Shown here piece by piece: positions 1 through 9,542 of a DNA stretch of 64,000 bases (its first letter is position 1; each line of letters begins with the position of its first letter). The stretch comes from Gordonia heveisoli (lineage in GTDB: Bacteria > Actinomycetota > Actinomycetes > Mycobacteriales > Mycobacteriaceae). A model generated the notes under the pieces. The model was not told the DNA's origin and made no database searches. It worked only from the letters and a program-made list of their open reading frames with translations. A program made the translations under genes and the position numbers. The stretch is from the NCBI RefSeq assembly GCF_030315745.1, contig NZ_JASXSH010000024.1, positions 1-64,000 of the forward strand, written 5' to 3'.

Positions 1-136
1 CATCTGAACACCGCGTCAAATCCGTCTCGGCGAGTTCATCGACCAGATCATCGAGTCGCGCCAGCAGCACCGTGACTCCCGTTGATGCTGCGTCGCCCGG
101 CGATGCTGGGTCGCGATGCTCGATCATGAACCACAT
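1..136 (-). CDS. 5' end of a probable DUF222/HNH (13E12-type) protein, partial
   Basis: An open reading frame enters from the left edge on the minus strand and begins at ATG 136 (second in-frame ATG at 127), giving 45 residues before the window ends. It reads MWFMIEHRDP, then a helical stretch LLARLDDLVDELAETDL. That 'xLDDLVDxLAxxDL' pattern resembles the N-terminus of DUF222 proteins that often carry a C-terminal HNH nuclease in Gordonia and mycobacteria (13E12 repeat family). Only the N-terminus is visible, so the family call is inference. A perfect palindrome lies 20 nt upstream of the start. Confidence 0.45.
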   Translation of the reverse strand, partial: MWFMIEHRDPASPGDAASTGVTVLLARLDDLVDELAETDLTRCSD

Positions 137-155
137 CGTGCGACGCACCGTCAAT

Positions 156-174
156 CACGAAGGGTCCCTTCGTG
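156..174. promoter_or_regulatory. perfect 9-bp inverted repeat upstream of the DUF222-like gene
   Basis: CACGAAGGGTCCCTTCGTG is a perfect palindrome around a single central T. It lies between the stop of the DUF6611-like gene and the start of the minus-strand gene at 136. With no loop and no T-run it looks more like a dimeric regulator site than a terminator; this is inference. Confidence 0.4.
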
Positions 175-190
175 GCGGTGACCTTGGTGG

Positions 191-766
191 TCAGTCCTGC
201 ATGTCGAGCCCGTCATAGGCTCGGGCCCAGATGGTTTCGTGTGCCACCGGGTCGATCCGGCCGACCGCTAGATCGCGATCGGCGACGCGCAGGTCGTCGG
301 CGATTCGCAGCAGACGGTCGACGCGCGCCGCGACGGCGGGATCCTCGTCGTCGTCGACCCAGACGACCAGCCACCGCACCCGCCGGCGCAGCGGTCCGGC
401 GGCCCGGGCGGCGGCCAGCACCGCACACAGTGCGATCACCGCGGCCACCCCGATCGACCACACCGGCGCGACCCCTGTCGTGGCCAGCAGCGGCCAGCAC
501 ACCAGCCACACCGCCATCGCCCAGATGGGCGCACTGTGCCAGACCCGCAGCCGAAGTCGCTGACCGACGGCGGTCCCGGGTGGATATACCGCCAGCCGGT
601 ACTGCACCCAGTGTCGGGCGTAACCCACCCGCAGAAACCCCCACGAGTCGCCACCGCGCAACGGGTGACCGAACCGCGGGGCCGGCGGGGTCAGTCGGGC
701 CAGGGTGAGCCGCCTCGACGGCTGCTCAACGGGCACAACAGGTGTGGGCTGGGACAACTCGGTCAT
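191..766 (-). CDS. DUF6611-like small membrane protein
   Basis: 191 residues from ATG 766. An N-terminal soluble part contains 'RLAVYPPGTAVG', followed by two adjacent hydrophobic helices (about residues 80-96 and 101-120, rich in Trp/Val/Ala), an Arg-rich turn, then an acidic cytoplasmic tail. The YRLxVYPPG motif and the two-helix layout resemble actinobacterial DUF6611 proteins, whose function is unknown. It is divergent from the kdp locus with about 240 nt between them. The family call is from memory of the motif; that it is a coding membrane protein is well supported. Confidence 0.6.
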   Translation of the reverse strand: MTELSQPTPVVPVEQPSRRLTLARLTPPAPRFGHPLRGGDSWGFLRVGYARHWVQYRLAVYPPGTAVGQRLRLRVWHSAPIWAMAVWLVCWPLLATTGVAPVWSIGVAAVIALCAVLAAARAAGPLRRRVRWLVVWVDDDEDPAVAARVDRLLRIADDLRVADRDLAVGRIDPVAHETIWARAYDGLDMQD

Positions 767-838
767 GGTTCAGGCGTACCCCGAATTGATGGCAGTACCC
801 GATTTCTCGACGCGATGTACACACCGGCAGCCCCGATC

Positions 839-885
839 TTGACGCGGCGTTGACGACCCATCCACCGCTGCATATGGATCGTCAA
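839..885 (+). promoter_or_regulatory. candidate KdpE-type operator upstream of kdp
   Basis: Two direct TTGACG half-sites lie 11 bp apart (839 and 850). The second is also the left arm of an imperfect 12-bp inverted repeat, TTGACGACCCAT (850-861) with ATGGATCGTCAA (874-885), 11 of 12 positions matching, 12-nt loop. Direct repeats at 11-bp spacing are typical for OmpR/PhoB-family regulators such as KdpE, encoded at the end of this operon. The assignment is inference from position and spacing. Confidence 0.35.
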
Positions 886-1005
886 GATCTGCGTGCCCGC
901 CGTATGGATGGCGTTAAGAAACGACGCCACCGCCGACGCCGAACCGATGCTGTAGCAGGCGCCGAGCGATTGCCGGCGCGTGGTGACACGTGAGAAGGGA
1001 CGGCC

Positions 1006-1098
1006 ATGGCCGACGTGGTGTATCTGCTGGCGGCGCTCGCAGCTTTCGGACTTTGCCTGCTGGCGGTGCGCGGCATCGATTCCAGGATCAACCGATGA
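1006..1098 (+). CDS. 30-residue membrane peptide preceding kdpF
   Basis: ATG 1006 to TGA 1098, sequence start MADVVYLLAALAAFG, one hydrophobic helix covering about residues 4-21, then a charged end (RGIDSRINR). The spaced AGAAGGGA at 993-1000 is a good ribosome binding site. Its stop overlaps the kdpF start (ATGA at 1095-1098), so it is translationally coupled to the Kdp transporter genes. Similar tiny helices occur upstream of kdpF in other actinobacteria as far as I recall, usually unannotated. A role as an accessory Kdp subunit or as a leader peptide is possible but unproven. Confidence 0.6.
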   Translation: MADVVYLLAALAAFGLCLLAVRGIDSRINR

Positions 1099-1193
1099 CC
1101 GCCGACGGCGTGACCGACATCGTCCTGCTTGCCCTGGCCACCGCGGTCGTCGGCTACCTGCTCGTGGCCCTCCTCTCGCCGGAAAGGTTCTGA
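1095..1193 (+). CDS. kdpF: KdpF, small stabilising subunit of the K+ ATPase
   Basis: A 32-residue single-helix protein from ATG 1095 to TGA 1193. The C-terminus GYLLVALLSPERF matches the KdpF pattern (GYLxxALxxPExF). KdpF is a lipid-like helix that stabilises the KdpFABC complex in the plasma membrane. It overlaps the preceding 30-residue ORF by 4 nt and ends 5 nt before the chosen kdpA start. Confidence 0.88.
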   Translation: MTADGVTDIVLLALATAVVGYLLVALLSPERF

Positions 1194-1198
1194 TCGCG

Positions 1199-3022
1199 TT
1201 GTCCGACACAACTTCCGGATTCCTGCAACTGGGCTTCCTCGTCGTCGTCCTCGCGGCCGTGTACGTGCCGCTCGGCGACTATATGGCGCGGGTGTTCACC
1301 TCCCCCCGCGATCTGCGGGTCGAGCGGCTGATCTATCGGGTCGGGCGGATCGATTCGCGCCGAGAACAGACCTGGGTTGGCTACGCTCTCGCCGCGTTGG
1401 CCTTCTCGGTCATCTCCTTCCTCGGCCTCTACCTGCTGCAACGACTGCAAGGCGTTCTGCCCTGGTCGGACGGCAAGCCGGGTATCGCGCCGTCGATGGC
1501 GTTCAACACCGCCATCTCCTTCGTGGCCAACACCAACTGGCAGTCGTACTCGCCGGAGTTGGTGATGAGCAACCTGACACAGATGTTGGGTTTGGCGGTC
1601 CAGAACTTCGTCTCCGCCGCCGTCGGGATCGCGGTCGCGATCGCGTTCATCCGGGCGCTGATAAACCGGCGCGGTGACGGTGAACTGGGGAACTTCTGGG
1701 TCGACCTGGTTCGGGGCACGATCAGGATCCTGTTGCCGCTCAGTGTGCTCGTCGCATTCATCCTGCTGACGCAGGGTGTAGTCCAGTCCTGGCGTACCGG
1801 CTTCGACTTCGCCACTCTCGATGGCGGACAGGCGCATTCGTTCATCGGTCCGTTCGCCTCGCAGGAGGCGATCAAGGAGCTCGGCACCAACGGCGGCGGG
1901 ACCCTGTCGGCCAACGCGGGGCATCCGTTCGCCAATCCGACCCCACTGTCGAATGTGGTGGAAATCCTGGCGCTGCTGCTGATCCCGGTGTGTCTCACGC
2001 GGACCTACGGCACGATGGTGCGTGATCGTGGCCAGGGGCTCACCCTGCTGGGCGTGATGGTTGCCCTCTGGGGCGCCATGCTGAGCATCGTGTGGATCGC
2101 CGAAGCACACGTCGCCGGGGTTGCCGGCCAGGCAGCCGGAGCCATGATGGAGGGGAAGGAACAACGCTTCGGCATTCCGGGCTCGGTGCTGTTTGCCGTT
2201 TCGACGACCGGAACATCCACCGGTGCCGTCAATTCTGCGCACGACAGCTACACGGCGGCCGGCGGCGGTGCGTTGATCTGGAACATGCTGCTCGGCGAGA
2301 TCGCCCCTGGCGGAGTGGGATCGGGGCTCTACGGAATCCTGGTGCTCGCAGTCATCACCGTCTTCGTCGGTGGACTTCTGGCCGGACGCTCCCCAGAACT
2401 CCTCGGCAAGAAGATCGGCCAGCACGAGATCACCATGGCCGCGCTCTATGTGCTGGTGATGCCGGCGCTGGTGCTCACCGGCACCGCGATCACGGCCATC
2501 CTCAGTTCCACCACCGGATTCCTCGGCAACACCGGTGATCCCGGATCTCCCGGCGCCATCCACGGATTCGGCGAGATTCTCTATGCCTTCGCCTCGGCGG
2601 CGAACAACAACGGCAGCGCCTTCGGCGGTCTGACCGTGACCAGCGACTGGTTCCAGACCTCGCTCGGGCTCGCGATGCTGTTCGGCCGCTTCCTACCGAT
2701 GGTGCTGGTGCTCGCGCTGGCCGGTCTGCTGGCGCGACAACGTCCACGAGGCGCGGCAACCGCGGCGGCGCCGACACATCCGGAACTCGCCGCGGTCGGC
2801 GGGGGTACGTCGGCACTGACGCCGGTCGTCGGACATACCCGGGCGGACGAGGCGTCCGGGGATGCGGCCGAGGGTTCCGCCGACACCGGCCCGGACGCCT
2901 CACTGCTCCCGACCAGCGGTGTGCTCTTCGGGGCACTCCTGTTCGGCACCATCCTGCTGGTGGCCGGACTCACCTTCTTCCCGGCGATGGCGCTGGGACC
3001 GATCGCGGAGGCACTGCTGTGA
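1199..3022 (+). CDS. kdpA: KdpA, K+-translocating subunit of the KdpFABC ATPase
   Basis: KdpA is the channel-like subunit that selects K+ and passes it to KdpB. The start chosen is TTG 1199 (reads [13 protein letters not shown] after Met), 11 nt after GGAAAGG; no ATG or GTG exists at the right place and upstream sequence is kdpF. Selectivity-filter regions are visible: TNTNWQSY is here [11 protein letters not shown], plus GTNGGG and [11 protein letters not shown]. The product is about 607 residues against about 560 in the family, because the loop before the last helix (DNA 2735-2920) carries about 45 extra Ala/Thr/Glu-rich residues. It overlaps kdpB by 4 nt. Confidence 0.93.
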   Translation: MSDTTSGFLQLGFLVVVLAAVYVPLGDYMARVFTSPRDLRVERLIYRVGRIDSRREQTWVGYALAALAFSVISFLGLYLLQRLQGVLPWSDGKPGIAPSMAFNTAISFVANTNWQSYSPELVMSNLTQMLGLAVQNFVSAAVGIAVAIAFIRALINRRGDGELGNFWVDLVRGTIRILLPLSVLVAFILLTQGVVQSWRTGFDFATLDGGQAHSFIGPFASQEAIKELGTNGGGTLSANAGHPFANPTPLSNVVEILALLLIPVCLTRTYGTMVRDRGQGLTLLGVMVALWGAMLSIVWIAEAHVAGVAGQAAGAMMEGKEQRFGIPGSVLFAVSTTGTSTGAVNSAHDSYTAAGGGALIWNMLLGEIAPGGVGSGLYGILVLAVITVFVGGLLAGRSPELLGKKIGQHEITMAALYVLVMPALVLTGTAITAILSSTTGFLGNTGDPGSPGAIHGFGEILYAFASAANNNGSAFGGLTVTSDWFQTSLGLAMLFGRFLPMVLVLALAGLLARQRPRGAATAAAPTHPELAAVGGGTSALTPVVGHTRADEASGDAAEGSADTGPDASLLPTSGVLFGALLFGTILLVAGLTFFPAMALGPIAEALL

Positions 3023-5172
3023 ACGCCCCAATCGTGGATGAACGCGCACCGGAGGCGTCGGCGACCGCGACCTCCGAAGATGCCGCCCCCTCGCTGGTCA
3101 CCACCGGTGCTTTCAACATCCGTCAGCTGGTCACGTCGCTGCCGCTGGCCGTCACCAAGCTGACGCCCCGCGCACAGGCTCGCAACCCGGTGATGTTCGT
3201 CGTCTATCTCGGCGCGATCGTGACCACCGTCCTGGCCTGCTGGCATCCGAGCCTGTTCGCTTGGGCGGTGGTGGCCTGGCTGTGGTTCACCGTGGTCTTC
3301 GCCAACCTGGCCGAGGCTGTCGCCGAGGGACGTGGACGGGCGCAGGCAGACAGCCTGCGGAAGGTCAAGCAGGACACCGTTGCCCGTCGCCTGAAGGGCG
3401 ACGGCTCGTTCGAGGAGGTACCTGGAACGCAATTGCGGGTCGGCGATCTGATCGTCGTCGAAGCGGGTGAGGTGATCGCCGGAGACGGTGACGTCGTGGA
3501 GGGTATCGCGACGGTCGACGAATCGGCGATCACCGGTGAATCCGCCCCCGTCATCCGCGAATCGGGCGGTGACCGGTGTGCGGTGACCGGCGGTACCGTG
3601 GTGCTCTCCGACCGGATCGTCGTCAAGATCACCACGGCGCCGGGTCAGGGCTTCGTCGACCGGATGATCGCGCTCGTCGAGGGGTCGGCGCGGGCCAAGA
3701 CGCCCAACGAGATCGCACTCGACATCCTGCTCACCAGCCTGACCATCATCTTCCTGCTGGCCGTGGTGGCCGTAGGGCCGATGCAGACCTACGCCGGGCA
3801 GTCGCCGGATCCGATCAAACTGATCGCCCTCCTGGTCTGCCTGATCCCGACGACGATCGGCGCACTGTTGTCCTCCATCGGCATCGCCGGTATGGACCGA
3901 CTCGTTCAGCGCAACGTGCTGGCCATGTCGGGGCGTGCGGTGGAGGCCGCCGGGGATATCGACACCCTGCTGATGGACAAGACCGGGACCATTACCTACG
4001 GCAACCGGCGCGCCACCGATCTGCTGGCCGCCGCCGGCGTGCCCATCGCCGAGTTGGCCGACGCCGCCTACCGGTGCAGCCTCGCCGACGACACCCCCGA
4101 AGGCCGCAGCATCGTCGACCTCTGTGTCACCGACTTCGGTGTCCCACGGGACGACTCGGGCGAGGTGGCCGCCGCGCAATCCGGTGTCCACTCAACCCGG
4201 CAGATCATCGGCTTCACCGCCGAGACCCGGATGAGTGGGGTCGACACGAGTGCTGATGGCCAGCTGGTCAGCCAACTGCGCAAGGGCGCCGCCGACGCGG
4301 TGGTGCGCTGGGTACGCGCCCAGGGTGGAACCGTGCCCACCCAGGTGGAGGCCGATGTCGCGCAGGTGTCCGGACGTGGTGGTACGCCACTCGTGGTGGC
4401 GCGGCACGACCACGTAGCCGCCGGTGGGCCGGTGGTTCTCGGCGTGATCGCACTCTCGGATGTGGTCAAACCCGGTATGGCAGAACGTTTCGCACAACTA
4501 CGGTCGATGGGAATCCGCACCGTGATGGTCACCGGTGACAATCCGGTCACCGCGCGGGCCATCGCTGCTGAGGCCGGGGTCGACGACTTCGTCGCGCAGG
4601 CCACCCCCGAGGACAAGCTGGCGTTGATCCGTGCCGAACAGTCCGGGGGAAGGCTGGTCGCGATGACCGGCGACGGTACCAACGACGCCCCGGCGCTCGC
4701 CCAGGCCGACGTCGGACTGGCCATGAACACCGGCACCTCGGCGGCCAAAGAGGCGGGCAACATGGTCGACCTCGACTCCGATCCGACCAAACTGATCGAC
4801 GTTGTGGCGATCGGTAAACAGTTGCTGATCACCCGTGGCGCATTGACCACCTTCTCACTGGCCAACGACCTGGCGAAATACTTCGCCATCTTGCCCGCCC
4901 TGTTCAGCGGCATCTACCCGCAGCTGGACACCCTCAACATCATGTCGCTGAGTTCGGCGCAGTCGGCCATCACCTCGGCGGTGATCTTCAACGCGCTGAT
5001 CATCGTCACCTTGATCCCGTTGTCGCTGCGCGGGGTTCGCTACCATCCGTCGTCGGCGAGCCGGCTGTTGGGACGCAATCTGCTGATCTACGGGTTCGGC
5101 GGCGTGATCACCCCCTTCGTGGGGATCTGGCTCATCGATCTTCTCGTCCGTCTACTACCCGGAATGGGGTGA
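3019..5172 (+). CDS. kdpB: KdpB, P-type ATPase catalytic subunit
   Basis: 717 residues from GTG 3019, which overlaps the kdpA stop. It carries the full P-type ATPase set: actuator motif TGES, phosphorylated Asp320 in DKTGTIT, and hinge motif [11 protein letters not shown]. The cytosolic ATPase domains drive K+ import with KdpA. The N-terminus has an extra disordered stretch of about 40 residues before the first helix, so the phospho-Asp number is a little higher than in E. coli (Asp307). All catalytic motifs are intact. Confidence 0.95.
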   Translation: MNAPIVDERAPEASATATSEDAAPSLVTTGAFNIRQLVTSLPLAVTKLTPRAQARNPVMFVVYLGAIVTTVLACWHPSLFAWAVVAWLWFTVVFANLAEAVAEGRGRAQADSLRKVKQDTVARRLKGDGSFEEVPGTQLRVGDLIVVEAGEVIAGDGDVVEGIATVDESAITGESAPVIRESGGDRCAVTGGTVVLSDRIVVKITTAPGQGFVDRMIALVEGSARAKTPNEIALDILLTSLTIIFLLAVVAVGPMQTYAGQSPDPIKLIALLVCLIPTTIGALLSSIGIAGMDRLVQRNVLAMSGRAVEAAGDIDTLLMDKTGTITYGNRRATDLLAAAGVPIAELADAAYRCSLADDTPEGRSIVDLCVTDFGVPRDDSGEVAAAQSGVHSTRQIIGFTAETRMSGVDTSADGQLVSQLRKGAADAVVRWVRAQGGTVPTQVEADVAQVSGRGGTPLVVARHDHVAAGGPVVLGVIALSDVVKPGMAERFAQLRSMGIRTVMVTGDNPVTARAIAAEAGVDDFVAQATPEDKLALIRAEQSGGRLVAMTGDGTNDAPALAQADVGLAMNTGTSAAKEAGNMVDLDSDPTKLIDVVAIGKQLLITRGALTTFSLANDLAKYFAILPALFSGIYPQLDTLNIMSLSSAQSAITSAVIFNALIIVTLIPLSLRGVRYHPSSASRLLGRNLLIYGFGGVITPFVGIWLIDLLVRLLPGMG

Positions 5173-5180
5173 CATCCACG

Positions 5181-5825
5181 ATGTCCGTTCGTTCGCAGGC
5201 TTCCGTCGTCACCGGTTTCCTCCGGCAGTGCAGTGCCGCCCTGGTGATCTTCGCGGTGCTGACCGTGATCCTCGGCGTGGTGTATCCCGCTGCGGTGTGG
5301 GCTCTTTCGCGTATCGATCCGGGAGCCGCCGAAGGATCGCAGCTCCACGACGCACGTGGGTGTGTGGTCGGATCGTCGTTGATCGGGCTCGACCCGCAGG
5401 TTCGCGCCGGGGCGCCCGACCCGTATCTCCACGCCCGGGTGAGCGGGTCGGCCGACGACCCGATGTCGCCGGGCGACCCGGCGGCGTCGGCGGCCAGCAA
5501 CAAAGGGCCCAACGACACCGACCTGCGGTCCTGGATCGATGCACGTCGTCAGCTGATCGCCCGGCGCGAAGGGGTGCCGCCCACCGCGGTACCCGCCGAC
5601 GCCGTCACCGGTTCGGCGTCCGGGCTCGACCCGCACATCAGTCCCGCCTATGCGCGACTGCAGGTACCGCGGCTGGCTCGGACCAATGGCCTCACCTCGG
5701 CTCAGGTCGAGGCGATCATCGACAGTCACACCGACGGACGACAACTGGGCTTCCTGGGGGAGGAGCGCGTGAACGTACTCGAGGTGAACCTCGCCCTGGG
5801 ACACGGTTCGGTCGCATGTCGATAG
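5181..5825 (+). CDS. kdpC: KdpC, stabilising subunit of the K+ ATPase
   Basis: About 214 residues with one N-terminal membrane helix followed by an extracytoplasmic domain containing the family signatures 'GSSLIGL', 'SAASNKGPND' and 'DPHISPAYA'. KdpC assists nucleotide and K+ affinity of the complex. I chose ATG 5181, 8 nt after GGGGTGA; GTG 5169 overlaps the kdpB stop in the same frame and would add four residues. It is followed by a 38-nt gap to kdpD, probably in the same transcript. Confidence 0.92.
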   Translation: MSVRSQASVVTGFLRQCSAALVIFAVLTVILGVVYPAAVWALSRIDPGAAEGSQLHDARGCVVGSSLIGLDPQVRAGAPDPYLHARVSGSADDPMSPGDPAASAASNKGPNDTDLRSWIDARRQLIARREGVPPTAVPADAVTGSASGLDPHISPAYARLQVPRLARTNGLTSAQVEAIIDSHTDGRQLGFLGEERVNVLEVNLALGHGSVACR

Positions 5826-5863
5826 CGACGCGTTCGAGCGCGCCGGCTCGATAGGCTGGACGT

Positions 5864-8437
5864 ATGGGTAACGAAGCCGACGCTCGGGGCAGCCTGGAGG
5901 TGTTTCTGGGCTGTGCCCCGGGTGTCGGCAAAACCTATGAGATGCTCGCCACCGCGCGGCTGCTGGTCGATGAGGGTGTCGATGTCGTTGTGGCCGTGGT
6001 CGAATCACATGGACGTACGGCCACGGCGGCGTTGGTAGAGGGATTCGAAGTCGTCGAGCGCCGGCGTGTCGACTATCGCGGAACCGTCCTGGCGGAGATG
6101 GACCTCGCCGCGGTGCTCGAGCGACGGCCGCAGGTAGCGCTGGTCGACGAACTGGCCCACACCAACGCGCCGGGTTCGTTGAACGGCAAACGCTGGCAGG
6201 ACATCGAAGCACTGCGCGACGCCGGTATCGACGTGGTGACCACCGTCAACATCCAGCACCTGGAAAGCCTCAACGATGTCGTCGCCCAGATCACCGGGGT
6301 GATCCAGCGCGAGACCGTCCCCGACGACGTGGTTCGCGCCGCCGACCAGATCGAACTCGTCGACATCGCCCCGCAGGCCTTGCGTCAGCGGCTCGTCGCC
6401 GGAAAAGTGTATCCCGGCGGACGCGTCGACGACGCGCTGTCCAACTACTTCCGGCAGGGCAACCTGACCGCGCTACGGGAACTGGCGCTGCTGTGGCTGG
6501 CCGACCGCGTCGACGACAGTCTCGCCGATTACCGTGCAGCACATTCGATCACCGACACGTGGGAGACGCGCGAGCGAGTGGTGGTGGCGATCACCGGGGG
6601 TGCCGAGTCGGCGACGCTGATCCGTCGCGCCAGCCGCATCGCCTCCCGGTCGAGCGCGGCCCTCGTCGTCGTGCACGTGGTACGCGGGGACGGACTCGCC
6701 AATCCGCGGACCGTCGACATCTCGCAGTTGCGGGAACTCGCAGCCGGTTTCGGGGCGAAGATCCACACCGTCGTCGGCGACGACGTGCCCGCCGCGCTGC
6801 TCGACTTCGCCCGCGGAGTCAACGCCACCCAACTGGTGTTGGGCACGTCCCGGCGACCGCGCTGGCAGCGAGTCTTCGACGAGGGGGTCGGCGCCGCCGT
6901 CGTCCGCGGCAGCGGACGAATCGACGTTCACATGGTGACCCACGAGGAGACGCGGGCCCCGCGTCGTCCCGCGCGGTCGACCCGGATCCGGCGACCACTG
7001 AGTTGGGCGGCGGCAGTGGTGGCTCCGGTGCTGGTGACCGGCGTGCTGAGACTGCTCGACCAGTGGTTGGGTTTCGCCAGCGACACGGCGCTCTTCTTCG
7101 TCGCGGTCCTGGCGGTGTCGATGCTCGGTGGCGTCGCACCCGCGGCATTGTCGGCAGTGATCTCCGGACTTCTCCTGAACTACTTCTTCACCGATCCGCG
7201 CTTCACCTTCACCGTCGCCGAACCGGACAACCTCATCACCATCCTGGTGATGCTGGTGATCGCGATCGCCGTTGCGGCACTAGTGGATTCGGCCAATCTG
7301 CGGCGTGGACAGGCACAGCAGGCGGGTCGCGACGCGGAACTGCTGGCGCTGTTCTCCAGCGCCGTGCTCGCCGGTGCCGACGTGCCCGGTCTACTGGAGC
7401 GGGTCCGCGAAACCTACGGACAGGACGGGGTGACCCTGGTCCGGCGACCCGCACGCGGCGAGATCGTCGTCGAATCGGCCATCGGAGACGAAGCGCCGCG
7501 CCGCGAGCGGGAAGCCGTGACAGTCTGCCCGGTACCGGGCGGCGAATTCGAATTGTGGCTGACCGGACCGGAACTCGGGGCGCGCGACCAGCGTGTCCTG
7601 ACCACTGTCGGAACCCAGGCGGCCGGTGCGGTCGCCCGCCATCGACTCGAAACCGAGGCCGCCGCCGCCGCCGCGCTGACCCGCGCCGACGAACTGCGCC
7701 GGGCCCTGCTGTCCGCGGTCAGCCACGATCTGCGGACCCCGCTAGCCTCGGCCAAGGCGGCGGTGTCCAGCCTTCGCAGCACTGACGTCACCTTCTCCCC
7801 GGAGGACACCGCCGAACTGCTGGAGACGATCGAGCAATCGGTCGATCATCTGTCGGCCATCGTCGGCAACCTGCTGGACTCGTCGCGGCTGGCCGCCGGC
7901 GTCGTACGTCCAGAACTGCGCCGGACCTACCTCGCGGAGGTCATTCACCGTGCGCTGGCGGCGGTTCCGCGGGTCGGAAACCACGCCGACATCACCGTCG
8001 ATCTCGCCCAGGAATGGGCCTACACCGACGCCGGGTTGCTCGAACGGGCGCTGGCGAATCTCATCGACAACGCCGTCCGGCACGGCAGGGGAGAGGTGAC
8101 GATCCGTTCCAGGATCGACGTCGAGGATGCTTCCGCCGACGACACCGAGGCCGCACCGCGGTGCGTCGTCGAGGTCATCGACCATGGACCGGGTATCGAA
8201 GCCGACGAACGCGATCGCGTGTTCAGTCCGTTCCACCAGTCGGGGGATCAGCACAGTGGGGCGTCGGGCGTCGGTTTGGGGTTGTCGGTGGCGCAGGGTT
8301 TCGTCGGTGCGGTCGGGGGCACCCTGCAGGCGCGCGTGACACCTGGCGGCGGGTGCACCATGGTGGTGTCGCTGCCGACGTCGGCGCCGGTTTCGTCCGG
8401 GCAACCCGGCCGCGACTCGGAGGGAACGGCCCGATGA
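5864..8437 (+). CDS. kdpD: KdpD, K+/turgor sensor histidine kinase
   Basis: 857 residues. Order of domains: N-terminal KdpD domain with a Walker-A-like GCAPGVGKT (residues 16-24), a universal-stress-protein domain (about 235-360), four closely spaced membrane helices (about 375-480), a GAF-like region, then the kinase core with His621 in SAVSHDLRTPLAS and the ATP-binding N, G1 and G2 boxes (LIDNAVRHG, DHGPGI, GVGLGLSVAQG). It phosphorylates KdpE when K+ is limiting. It overlaps kdpE by 4 nt. In M. tuberculosis kdpDE is divergent from kdpFABC; here everything is on one strand. Confidence 0.95.
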   Translation: MGNEADARGSLEVFLGCAPGVGKTYEMLATARLLVDEGVDVVVAVVESHGRTATAALVEGFEVVERRRVDYRGTVLAEMDLAAVLERRPQVALVDELAHTNAPGSLNGKRWQDIEALRDAGIDVVTTVNIQHLESLNDVVAQITGVIQRETVPDDVVRAADQIELVDIAPQALRQRLVAGKVYPGGRVDDALSNYFRQGNLTALRELALLWLADRVDDSLADYRAAHSITDTWETRERVVVAITGGAESATLIRRASRIASRSSAALVVVHVVRGDGLANPRTVDISQLRELAAGFGAKIHTVVGDDVPAALLDFARGVNATQLVLGTSRRPRWQRVFDEGVGAAVVRGSGRIDVHMVTHEETRAPRRPARSTRIRRPLSWAAAVVAPVLVTGVLRLLDQWLGFASDTALFFVAVLAVSMLGGVAPAALSAVISGLLLNYFFTDPRFTFTVAEPDNLITILVMLVIAIAVAALVDSANLRRGQAQQAGRDAELLALFSSAVLAGADVPGLLERVRETYGQDGVTLVRRPARGEIVVESAIGDEAPRREREAVTVCPVPGGEFELWLTGPELGARDQRVLTTVGTQAAGAVARHRLETEAAAAAALTRADELRRALLSAVSHDLRTPLASAKAAVSSLRSTDVTFSPEDTAELLETIEQSVDHLSAIVGNLLDSSRLAAGVVRPELRRTYLAEVIHRALAAVPRVGNHADITVDLAQEWAYTDAGLLERALANLIDNAVRHGRGEVTIRSRIDVEDASADDTEAAPRCVVEVIDHGPGIEADERDRVFSPFHQSGDQHSGASGVGLGLSVAQGFVGAVGGTLQARVTPGGGCTMVVSLPTSAPVSSGQPGRDSEGTAR

Positions 8438-9120
8438 GCACCCGCGTCCTCGTCGTCGACGACGAACCGCAGCTGCTGCGGGCGTTGCGGATCAATCTCA
8501 ACGCCCGCGGTTTCGCGGTCACCACGGCCTCCACCGGTGCTGACGCGCTGGCTGCGGCGGCCCGGGTGAACCCGCAGGTCGTCGTGCTCGATCTCGGCTT
8601 ACCCGACATCGACGGGCTGACCGTTCTGGAAGGTCTGCGCGGGTGGACGACCGTTCCGGTGATCGTACTGTCCGCGCGGGCCGATTCGGCGGACAAGGTG
8701 GCCGCCCTCGACGCCGGAGCCGACGACTATGTGACCAAACCCTTTGGCATGGAGGAGTTTCTGGCCAGGCTGCGGGCGGCCATCCGGCGCGGGGCGGTGA
8801 GTGCGGCGGAAGCTGCCGAACCGGTCGTCGACGTCGGGGACTTCGCCGTCGACCTCGTTGCCACGTCGGTAACCCGGGCGGGGGAGGCGGTCCACCTCAC
8901 CCCGACCGAATGGGGCATCTTGGAGATGCTCGTCCGAAACGAAGGGAAACTGGTCGGGCAGAAGGAGATCCTGCGGGCAGTCTGGGGGCCGAACTACGAC
9001 GACCAGACGAACTACCTGCGTGTCTATCTGGCCAGCCTGCGCCGCAAGCTGGAGCCAGATCCCTCTCGGCCTCGCCATCTGATCACCGAAGCCGGGATGG
9101 GATATAGGTTCCGGCGCTGA
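8434..9120 (+). CDS. kdpE: KdpE, OmpR-family response regulator
   Basis: 228 residues from ATG 8434. The receiver domain has acidic residues Asp9/Asp10, phospho-acceptor Asp53 (VVLDLGLPD) and the conserved Lys of 'DDYVTKPF'. The C-terminal winged helix ends with the usual 'EAGMGYRFRR'. It should activate the kdp promoter after phosphorylation by KdpD; candidate half-sites lie at 839-885. It is the last gene of the operon. Confidence 0.95.
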   Translation: MSTRVLVVDDEPQLLRALRINLNARGFAVTTASTGADALAAAARVNPQVVVLDLGLPDIDGLTVLEGLRGWTTVPVIVLSARADSADKVAALDAGADDYVTKPFGMEEFLARLRAAIRRGAVSAAEAAEPVVDVGDFAVDLVATSVTRAGEAVHLTPTEWGILEMLVRNEGKLVGQKEILRAVWGPNYDDQTNYLRVYLASLRRKLEPDPSRPRHLITEAGMGYRFRR

Positions 9121-9143
9121 CGCCAGCACCATACACTCGACCC

Positions 9144-9542
9144 ATGACCCCCCACGATGCGTCCTACTTCGGTGCCGCGGCCACGGCCAAGTACGTGCGG
9201 TTGACGACGCTCAAGAAGGACGGATCGGCGGTCGACACCCCGGTGTGGGCCGCTGTCGACGGTGACCGGCTGGTGGTGTGGACGGAGACCGAGTCGTGGA
9301 AGGTGCGTCGTATCCGCCGGGACAGCCGGGTGGTGGTGCAGGCTTGTGACGCCCGGGGCAAGAAGGTCGACGGTGAGCCCGCTGCCGGTACCGCGGAGGT
9401 GCTCGATGCGGCGGGCAGCGCACATGTCCGCGATCTCATCGGTCGCAAGTACGGACTGATCGGGAAAGTGCTGTTGTTCGGCAGCCGGGTTCGGCGTGGA
9501 ACGGCGGGCACTGTGGGGATTGCGATTCACGCACGGCAGTGA
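9144..9542 (+). CDS. PPOX-class (F420/FMN-binding split-barrel) protein
   Basis: 132 residues from ATG 9144, 23 nt after kdpE. The pattern 'KYVRLTTLKKDGSAVDTPVW' near the N-terminus, followed by 'TWSWKVRRIRRD'-like strand order (here TESWKVRRIRRDSRVVVQACD) and 'GKKVDGEPAAGTAEVL', is that of the short actinobacterial PPOX / F420-dependent oxidoreductase family (split beta-barrel). These proteins bind F420 or flavin; the substrate here is unknown. The tight spacing suggests readthrough from kdp, but no functional link is evident. Confidence 0.75.
   Translation: MTPHDASYFGAAATAKYVRLTTLKKDGSAVDTPVWAAVDGDRLVVWTETESWKVRRIRRDSRVVVQACDARGKKVDGEPAAGTAEVLDAAGSAHVRDLIGRKYGLIGKVLLFGSRVRRGTAGTVGIAIHARQ

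Noticed and set aside
1154-2563. Long minus-strand open frame opposite kdpA (469 codons)
   Set aside because: Antisense shadow: Gln/His/Arg/Gly-rich without a fold, start within kdpA, no ribosome site; typical for high-GC DNA.
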